From an uncultured delta proteobacterium (GTDB lineage: Bacteria; Myxococcota_A; Polyangia; Polyangiales; Polyangiaceae), in the NCBI GenBank assembly GCA_903906315.1, contig CAIVJW010000178.1, positions 1 through 41,100 of the forward strand: DNA of 41,100 nt, in the 5' to 3' direction. Both the position numbers and the translations under genes were made by a program. How positions within the stretch are numbered: position 1 is the stretch's first letter; each line of letters starts with the position of its first letter. A model generated the notes under the pieces. That model was not told the origin of the DNA and did no database searches. It saw only the letters and a program-made list of their open reading frames with translations. Of this stretch, positions 34,582 to 41,100 are shown in pieces.

Positions 34582-35493
34582 ATGCCCATCCGAACGCCCG
34601 TCGAGGAGATGACCCGGGTCACCGACGCGAACGAGATGTCGCGCGGCCAGGCCGAGTCGGAGCGGGACCGCGCCTACCTCCTGGTCCTCGCCGGCAAGAA
34701 CGTCGGCGAGATGCACCGGGTCGAGGGCACCGAGATGGTGCTCGGCCGCTCGTCCTCCGCCGAGGTCGTGTTGCTCGACGACGGCGTCTCGCGGCGACAC
34801 GCGCGCATCCTCCAGGTCGACGGCGACATCGTCCTCGAGGACCTGAAGAGCTCGAACGGCACGCACGTGAACGGCGAGCCGATCACCACCCACGCGCTGC
34901 GCGACGGGGACACGATCCGCCTCGGATCGACCACGATCCTGAAGTTCTCGTACCACGATGGCCTCGACGAGGCCTTCCAGCAGCAGATGTACGAGGCCGC
35001 CCTGCGCGACCCGCTGACCAAGGCGCACAACCGCAAGTTCTTCCTCGATCGCCTCGAGAGCGAGCTCGCGCACTGCAAGCGCACCGGCGGCTTGCTCTCG
35101 CTCCTGATGTTCGACGTCGACCATTTCAAGCTGGTCAACGACACGTACGGCCACGTCGCTGGCGATGTCGTGCTGGTCGAGATCGCCCGGCTGACGAAGG
35201 AGATGGTGCGCGTAGAGGACGTCTTCGCCCGCTACGGCGGCGAGGAGTTCTGCGTGCTCTGCCGCGGCATCGGCCTGCAAGGCGCCGGCGCCCTCGGCGA
35301 GCGCTTGCGGGCCGGGATCGCGTCGCAGCCCTTCGAGCACGACGCGCGCCCGATCGCCGTCACGATCAGCGTCGGCGTGGCGGCCTGCCCGGACGTGGCG
35401 TGCGAGGACGGGACGGCCCTCATCGCCGCCGCCGACGAGGCGCTCTACCAGGCCAAGCGCTGCGGCCGCAACCGCGTCCTGCTCAAGCAGTGA
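34582..35493 (+). CDS. FHA-GGDEF diguanylate cyclase
   Basis: 303 residues. The FHA domain (about 33-122) has phosphothreonine-binding landmarks GRSS, SRRH and SNGTHVN. The GGDEF domain (about 142-303) has the active site GGEEF (219-223) and an inhibitory site RVED (210-213), exactly five residues before it, so it should make c-di-GMP with product inhibition. No membrane span or signal peptide. FHA input suggests control by a Ser/Thr kinase, a frequent theme in myxobacteria. ATG 34582 is chosen for the longest non-overlapping start; in-frame ATGs at 34609 and 34636 are possible. Confidence 0.95.
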   Translation: MPIRTPVEEMTRVTDANEMSRGQAESERDRAYLLVLAGKNVGEMHRVEGTEMVLGRSSSAEVVLLDDGVSRRHARILQVDGDIVLEDLKSSNGTHVNGEPITTHALRDGDTIRLGSTTILKFSYHDGLDEAFQQQMYEAALRDPLTKAHNRKFFLDRLESELAHCKRTGGLLSLLMFDVDHFKLVNDTYGHVAGDVVLVEIARLTKEMVRVEDVFARYGGEEFCVLCRGIGLQGAGALGERLRAGIASQPFEHDARPIAVTISVGVAACPDVACEDGTALIAAADEALYQAKRCGRNRVLLKQ

Positions 35494-35527
35494 CGGTGAG
35501 CGGGCCGACGCCCGCGCGGATCGCGCG

Positions 35528-36360
35528 TCACGGAGCGTCGAGCGCCGCCCGCAGCTCGGCGACGAGACCCCTCACGCCCGACGCGCGATCCTCCGGCGTC
35601 GCGCCTCGCTCGACCCGCCGCACGAGCGCGGTGCCCACGACGATGCCGTCGGGCCCCGCGCCGGGCGGCCCGGCGGCGGCGCGCGCGCTCGCTGCGCCAT
35701 CGATGCCGAAGCCGATCACGACCGGACGCGCCATGCGTGCCCGGATCTCGGGCGCGCGAGCGCAGGCGGCCTCGAGGCCCGAGGTCGACCCGCCCGTCAC
35801 GCCGGCCACCGAGACGTAATAGGCGAACCCGCGCGGCCCGCCGCGGGGCGCGCGCGACGCAACCGCGATCGCGTCGACCCGGGCGGCGTCGCTCGTGGGC
35901 GTGACGAGCGCCACGACCGAGATCCCCGCTGCGGCGGCAGCCGCGCGCATCGGGCCCGCCTCCTCGGGCGGCAAGTCGACCACGAGCAGCGCGTCGACGC
36001 CTGCCTCGACCGCACGCGCGACGACCCGCGCCTCGCCCGCGACGAGGATCGGGTTGTAGTAGGTGAAGAGCACCGTCGGCGTCGCCACGCGCGCGCGCAC
36101 GCGGGCGGCCGCGTCGAGCACGCGATCCAGCGTCGCGCCCGCACGGATCGCCCGCTCGGCGGCGCGCGCGATCGCGGGCCCGTCCGCGGTCGGATCGCTG
36201 AACGGCACGCCGAGCTCGAGCACGTCGGCGCCCGCCTCGGCGGCGGCCACGCAGAGGTCGACCGACTCGTCGATCGAGGGATCGCCCATGCACAAGAACG
36301 CGACGAGCGCCTTGCGATGCGCGCGCGCGAGCTCCTCGAACGCGCCGTCGAGCCGCGCGA

Positions 36361-36364
<4 letters not shown>
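35528..36364 (-). CDS. trpA: Tryptophan synthase alpha chain
   Basis: 278 residues. It cleaves indole-3-glycerol phosphate to indole. The TIM-barrel motifs are intact: [15 protein letters not shown] (catalytic Glu and Asp region), [26 protein letters not shown] and VIGFGIDG. The GTG start overlaps the trpB stop (GTGA). Last gene of a trpF-trpB-trpA operon headed by a response regulator gene. Confidence 0.96.
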
Positions 36365-37611
<1,247 letters not shown>

Positions 37612-37673
37612 CACCGCGTCGTCATAGCCCGTTCTCGCCTCGGCCGCTCGCGCACGGGCGCCTCGCGCTCGGC

Positions 37674-38294
37674 TCACGCCGCGCGGGCCGCCACCACGAA
37701 CGCCGCGATCGCGCGCGCGTCCTTCACGCCAGGGCTCACCTCGACGCCGCTCGCGACGTCGACGCCCCACGGCCTCACCGCGCGCACCGCCTCGGCGACG
37801 TTGCCCGGCGCGAGGCCGCCCGCGAGCAGCACCGCGCGACACGCGGCGAGATCGCGCACCAGCGCAGGGTCCACGCGCCGGCCGGTCCCGCCCAGCGCGC
37901 CCTCGACCTTGGCGTCGACCACGATCACGTCGCCGCCAAAGGCCCGCGCGCGCGCGACGTCGCCGGCGTCGCCGATCCGCACGGCCTTCCACGCGAGCGC
38001 GCCGAGCGCCGCGACCAGGGCCGCCGGCTCGTCGCCGTGCAGCTGCAGCCGATCGAGCCCGACCTCGCGCGCCAACCGACGCAGCGAGGCCTCCTCCCCG
38101 CCCGCCACGACCCCGACCACCTCGACGCGCCCGCGCAGCGCCACCGCCAGCGCCCGCGCGGTCGCCTCGTCCACGCGCCGCGGAGACCCCACCACGAAGT
38201 TCAGACCGACGAGGTCGACGCCCGCGTCGACGCACGCCTCGGCGTCCGCGAGCCGCGTCACCCCGCAGACCTTCACGCGAAGGCGCGCGGTCAC
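37674..38294 (-). CDS. trpF: Phosphoribosylanthranilate isomerase
   Basis: 206 residues. It catalyses the Amadori rearrangement in tryptophan synthesis. Family motifs: KVCGVTR (catalytic Cys), [26 protein letters not shown] (catalytic Asp), [10 protein letters not shown] and GVDVASGVE. Starts at GTG 38294, overlapping the stop of the upstream response regulator gene (GTGA), an unusual first partner for a trp operon. Confidence 0.95.
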   Translation of the reverse strand: MTARLRVKVCGVTRLADAEACVDAGVDLVGLNFVVGSPRRVDEATARALAVALRGRVEVVGVVAGGEEASLRRLAREVGLDRLQLHGDEPAALVAALGALAWKAVRIGDAGDVARARAFGGDVIVVDAKVEGALGGTGRRVDPALVRDLAACRAVLLAGGLAPGNVAEAVRAVRPWGVDVASGVEVSPGVKDARAIAAFVVAARAA

Positions 38295-38668
38295 TCGAGG
38301 CCGAGCAGCGCCTTGACCTTCGCGATGACCTGCGGCGCCTGGATGGGCTTGGTGATGTAGCCGTTCGCGCCGAGCGCGAGGGCGCGCTGTCGGTCCTCCT
38401 GCGCGCTCTCCGTGCTGATCACGAGGATCGGCGTGTCCTTGTGCATGGGATCCATGCGGACGCGCTTGACGAGCTTCAACCCGTCCATGATCGGCATGTT
38501 GATGTCGGTGATGATGACGTCGAACTTCGACGACGCGAGCTTCCGCAGGCCGTCGACGCCGTCGTCGGCCTCGATGACCCGGAGGTCTTTCACGCGCGCC
38601 AGGGCGAAGACGAGGAGCTGCCGCATCATCGGCGAGTCCTCGACGATCAGGCAGGTGTGCTCGGCCAT
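38291..38668 (-). CDS. CheY-like single-domain response regulator heading the trp operon
   Basis: 125 residues: receiver domain only. Acidic pocket E10/D11 in IVEDSPMMR, phosphoacceptor D55 in [12 protein letters not shown], switch Thr in VISTES and Lys in YITKPIQ. It differs from the two chemotaxis receivers at the left end ([18 protein letters not shown]) and resembles motility or gliding-type receivers. Its stop overlaps the trpF start, so it is co-expressed with trpF-trpB-trpA. A TGGTAGCTT extended -10-like box lies 13 bases before the ATG. Confidence 0.93.
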   Translation of the reverse strand: MAEHTCLIVEDSPMMRQLLVFALARVKDLRVIEADDGVDGLRKLASSKFDVIITDINMPIMDGLKLVKRVRMDPMHKDTPILVISTESAQEDRQRALALGANGYITKPIQAPQVIAKVKALLGLE

Positions 38669-38743
38669 TCGCTGCGGAGGGAAGCTACCAGAAGCGGCTC
38701 GCGCCGAGTAGGCGCGGGCGCCGCCGACCTCGGCCGAGCGCCA

Positions 38744-40678
38744 TCAGCGCACCCAGATCCCGTAGAACTCGGTGCCCTTGGTCGGGGTGATGGCGTCCGA
38801 GAGGTCGTTCACGTCGGCCTGTCCCGGGCGGGGGCTGCAGTTGACCCCGCTGCAGAAGGCGCCGAGCCCGGCGGGATAGTCGACGCTCGGCCGGTACTCG
38901 GTCGACAGGTACGCCCGGTCCTTGTTCGAGTCCTGCGCTCCGTCGGCCTCGCCGGTCTTGAGGAACAGCTTGGTCCGCGCGACGTTGTTCATGAGCGCCG
39001 TGTCCGTCGGGATCGCGACCGCCGCGGCGATGTCGCACGCGTGCGTGCACGCCGGGTACGGGGCGCCGAACGCCTGCGAGCCGCCGCACTCCCACGCGAG
39101 GCCAACGAGCTTGTCGCGCAGCGTCTTGTCGCCGAGACACGTCGCCGAGGTGCGCAGCAGGAAGAGGTTATGGTGCGTGACGAGCAGCTCCTGGCCTGCG
39201 ACCGAGTGGAACGCCGCGGAGCGAAAGTCCTGGTTCAGGGCCGGATCGGGCACGCCGAAGGTCGCGGTCGTGCTCTCCCAGTTGTTCGGCGTGGGGGCGG
39301 TGACGAGCCAGTTGCCAGCGTCCGCGCCGTCGCCGTTGTTCGTGATCGTGGCCAGGAAGGTGAACCCGCCTCCGGCCGTCACCATGTCGCAGTAGACGCT
39401 GAAGAAAGGCACGGGCCCGGCGCCGTCGGGATCGATCGCGTACACGCCGCTCCCGAGCGCCGGCTGCTGCGCGTGCAGCTCCTTGCAGCTCGTCGCGTAG
39501 CAGCCCTCGTTGACCACGCCGTCGCAGTCGTCGTCGACCGGCGTCGCGCAGCTCTCCGCGGCCGCCGGCGTCACCTCGCCGAGGCACGCGCCGAAGCCCG
39601 TGCCCAGGGCGTTGCAGGTGTGCGTGCCCGCCTTGCACGCGCCGACGCTCAGCGTGGCGAGCGGGCCCGAGTAGCAGACCTCCGACGCGCCCGGGGCGCA
39701 CGCGGTGCCCTGGCACAGGCCGGCGAGGCACTCCTGGCCGGCGGCGCAGGCCGTGTCGCACGCGCCGCAGTGCTTCGGGTCGTTCGCGAGATCGACGCAG
39801 GCGTCGGCGCACTTCGACGCGCCGCCCACGCACTTCAGCGCGCACGCGCCGCCCGCGCAGACCTGGCCCGCCGCGCACGCCGCGTCGCACGCACCGCAAT
39901 TCGTGGGGTCGTTCTGCAAATCGACGCAGGCGGCGCCGCACTTCGTCGAGCCGCCGAAGCACGCGAGCCCGCAGGCGCCCGCGCTGCACACCTCGCCGAC
40001 CGCGCACGCCGCGTCGCACGCGCCGCAGCTCGCCGGGTCGTTCTGCAGGTCGACGCAGGCGTCGCCGCACCTCGTCGATCCGCCGAAGCACGCGAGCCCG
40101 CAAGCCCCCCCGGTGCAGACCTCCCCGACCGGGCACGCGAGCTCGCAAGCGCCGCAGTTCAGCGAGTCATGCTGGATATCGACGCAGACCCCGCCACACG
40201 CCGTCCCGCCTCCGCCGCAGTCGAACGAGCAAACGCCCTGCGAGCAGACCTGCCACACCTTGCAGGCCGCGTCGCACGCGCCGCAGTGCGCCGGGTCGAC
40301 CTGCGCGTCCACGCAGGCGCCGTCGCACACGAGCTGCGCGCCGGGACACGCCGCGCCACCGCCGCCGCCTCCGGCGCCGCCCGATCCACCTCCGCCGGCG
40401 ACGCCGCCCGCGCCGGCCGATCCGCCCGATCCGCCGCTGCCCGTCGTGCCGCCTCCACTGCCGGTCGCGCCCCCGGCGCCGCCGCCGCCCTGAGCTGCGC
40501 CGGCACCTCCGCCCGTTCCCGTCGCCGCCCCGCCGCCACCGCCGGTGCCCGACGTCGACGCCGTGGTCGTCCCGCCGCCCTCGGTCGAGGTCGTGGACTC
40601 GCCGGAGCCGCAGGCCGCGGTGGCGAGGATCGAGGCGAGCAAGGCACCGCGAGCGGGCGAGAGCGGTCGTCGGGACAT
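38744..40678 (-). CDS. Fibrinogen-like, Cys-rich repeat lipoprotein
   Basis: 644 residues. Lipobox ILATAAC (C23), then a Gly/Ser/Thr-rich linker to about residue 105. Five Cys repeats of about 42 residues follow, pattern CGDACVDLQNDPASCGACD (the MXAN_6577-type Cys-rich repeat). A DDDCDG motif lies in a Cys-flanked module (about 390-400). The C-terminal part has the fibrinogen-related signature GVYAIDPDGAG...VYCDMVTAGGGFTFL and ends GTEFYGIWVR. GGAGG precedes ATG 40678. Probably a surface recognition or adhesion protein. In fibrinogen-like domains this signature often binds glycans; that is inference here. Confidence 0.9.
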   Translation of the reverse strand: MSRRPLSPARGALLASILATAACGSGESTTSTEGGGTTTASTSGTGGGGGAATGTGGGAGAAQGGGGAGGATGSGGGTTGSGGSGGSAGAGGVAGGGGSGGAGGGGGGAACPGAQLVCDGACVDAQVDPAHCGACDAACKVWQVCSQGVCSFDCGGGGTACGGVCVDIQHDSLNCGACELACPVGEVCTGGACGLACFGGSTRCGDACVDLQNDPASCGACDAACAVGEVCSAGACGLACFGGSTKCGAACVDLQNDPTNCGACDAACAAGQVCAGGACALKCVGGASKCADACVDLANDPKHCGACDTACAAGQECLAGLCQGTACAPGASEVCYSGPLATLSVGACKAGTHTCNALGTGFGACLGEVTPAAAESCATPVDDDCDGVVNEGCYATSCKELHAQQPALGSGVYAIDPDGAGPVPFFSVYCDMVTAGGGFTFLATITNNGDGADAGNWLVTAPTPNNWESTTATFGVPDPALNQDFRSAAFHSVAGQELLVTHHNLFLLRTSATCLGDKTLRDKLVGLAWECGGSQAFGAPYPACTHACDIAAAVAIPTDTALMNNVARTKLFLKTGEADGAQDSNKDRAYLSTEYRPSVDYPAGLGAFCSGVNCSPRPGQADVNDLSDAITPTKGTEFYGIWVR

Positions 40679-40789
40679 CGAACCTCCGGCGCTCACGAGG
40701 GCGAGCCGCTCAACGTCACTCGGCGGGGCGAGCGCGGTCAAGCGCGCCGTCGCGCGATGCAACCCACGCCGTCGTCGCGCGCGCGGTCG

Positions 40790-41100
40790 GCCAGGCGGTG
40801 AAGCTGCCCCTTCGGCGTCAACCTCGTGCACAACGGCGCCGTCGCGTGCTTCGCTCGAGGAGGAGGGCGTGTGCGAGCGCCCGGTCGACGCCGAGCGCGT
40901 CCGAAGGTTCGTGCGGTCCGCGCGCCGCGGTGCGGGCCGCGTCTAGCGCTACGGCTGCAAAGTTGGCTCGACGAGTGGGTCTGGACGCGCAGCAAGGCCA
41001 CGAAAGCACCGGCGAAACCGGTGGATGAGCCCGTCGCCTGCGGCCCAGGCCGCGCAGCGCCGAAGGAGGCCAAGCCCTCCGGCATGCCCCGCGGCACGAT
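40790..41100 (+). pseudogene. Possible decayed PfaD-like fragment (unresolved region)
   Basis: No intact gene is clear between 40679 and the window end. Consecutive plus-strand frames read AVVARAVGQAVKLP, then PFGVNLVHNGAVA, then LEEEGVCERPVDAERVRRF. Joined across two frameshifts these resemble the YGVNLIHNP region of PfaD/nitronate-monooxygenase-like proteins. From GTG 40871 another frame runs open to the end (LQSWLDEWVWTRSKATKAPA), preceded by a GAGGAGGAGGG stretch that could be either a ribosome site or Glu codons. It may be a broken gene or a genuine partial CDS. Confidence 0.28.

Noticed and set aside
40738-41097. Minus-strand frame at the right edge as a gene
   Set aside because: Composition is Arg/Ala/Ser-rich without motifs, and it competes with a plus-strand reading with a recognisable motif. 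It cannot be resolved without flanking sequence.

Overview
This 41.1 kb window is GC-rich, gene-dense chromosomal DNA that looks myxobacterial, probably Polyangiales/Sorangium-like. The grounds are very high third-position GC, many GTG starts and ATGA/GTGA overlaps, a secreted M36 protease with a MYXO-CTERM-type tail, large Cys-rich lipoproteins with Gly/Ser linkers, a CheB/CheR/CheX chemotaxis cluster, and sigma-54 promoters. The assignment rests on gene content only. No tRNA, rRNA, CRISPR array, IS element or prophage was seen.

Layout. (1) 1-5003 (+): 3' end of a chemotaxis operon: multi-HAMP MCP, CheY, CheB, CheR, CheX, CheY, and a divergent protein carrying the same GEIxN motif as CheX; holB (DNA polymerase III delta') follows. 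(2) 6.1-8.8 kb: thiE with a membrane-anchored partner (-), divergent from a secreted Pro/Ala-rich protein (+). (3) 8812-9660: an 849-base gap that is the most interesting part of the window. It holds two tandem units, 297 bases apart, each made of a conserved 19-base element, a near-perfect sigma-54 promoter and, starting at the predicted +1, a short RNA hairpin with eight cytosines in its loop. The two copies differ by compensatory base changes. They are probably paralogous sigma-54-dependent small RNAs, perhaps related to the Myxococcus developmental sRNA Pxr. (4) 9.7-13.5 kb (-): marR, a BKACE (DUF849) beta-keto acid cleavage enzyme, an enoyl-CoA hydratase and an acyl-CoA carboxyltransferase: an acyl-CoA catabolic operon. 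(5) 13.6-17.5 kb (-): DUF444 (YeaH-like), SpoVR and a TPR lipoprotein. (6) 17.5-22.2 kb: a V4R/HNOB-like protein, a Cys-rich lipoprotein with about 21 repeats, and two hypotheticals. (7) 22.4-26.0 kb: an amidase, a LemA/TPM pair, and a zinc-ribbon membrane protein. (8) 26.1-33.6 kb (-): the M36 protease and glnE. (9) 33.8-35.5 kb (+): a metallophosphoesterase and an FHA-GGDEF diguanylate cyclase. (10) 35.5-38.7 kb (-): response regulator, trpF, trpB and trpA in one overlapping operon. (11) 38.7-40.7 kb (-): a fibrinogen-like Cys-rich lipoprotein; the last 0.4 kb is unresolved and may hold a decayed gene.

A recurring regulatory feature is a -10-like hexamer only 6-8 bases before the start codon of several monocistronic genes, which would give leaderless mRNAs. 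Genes inside operons instead have GGAGG-type ribosome binding sites or stop/start overlaps.
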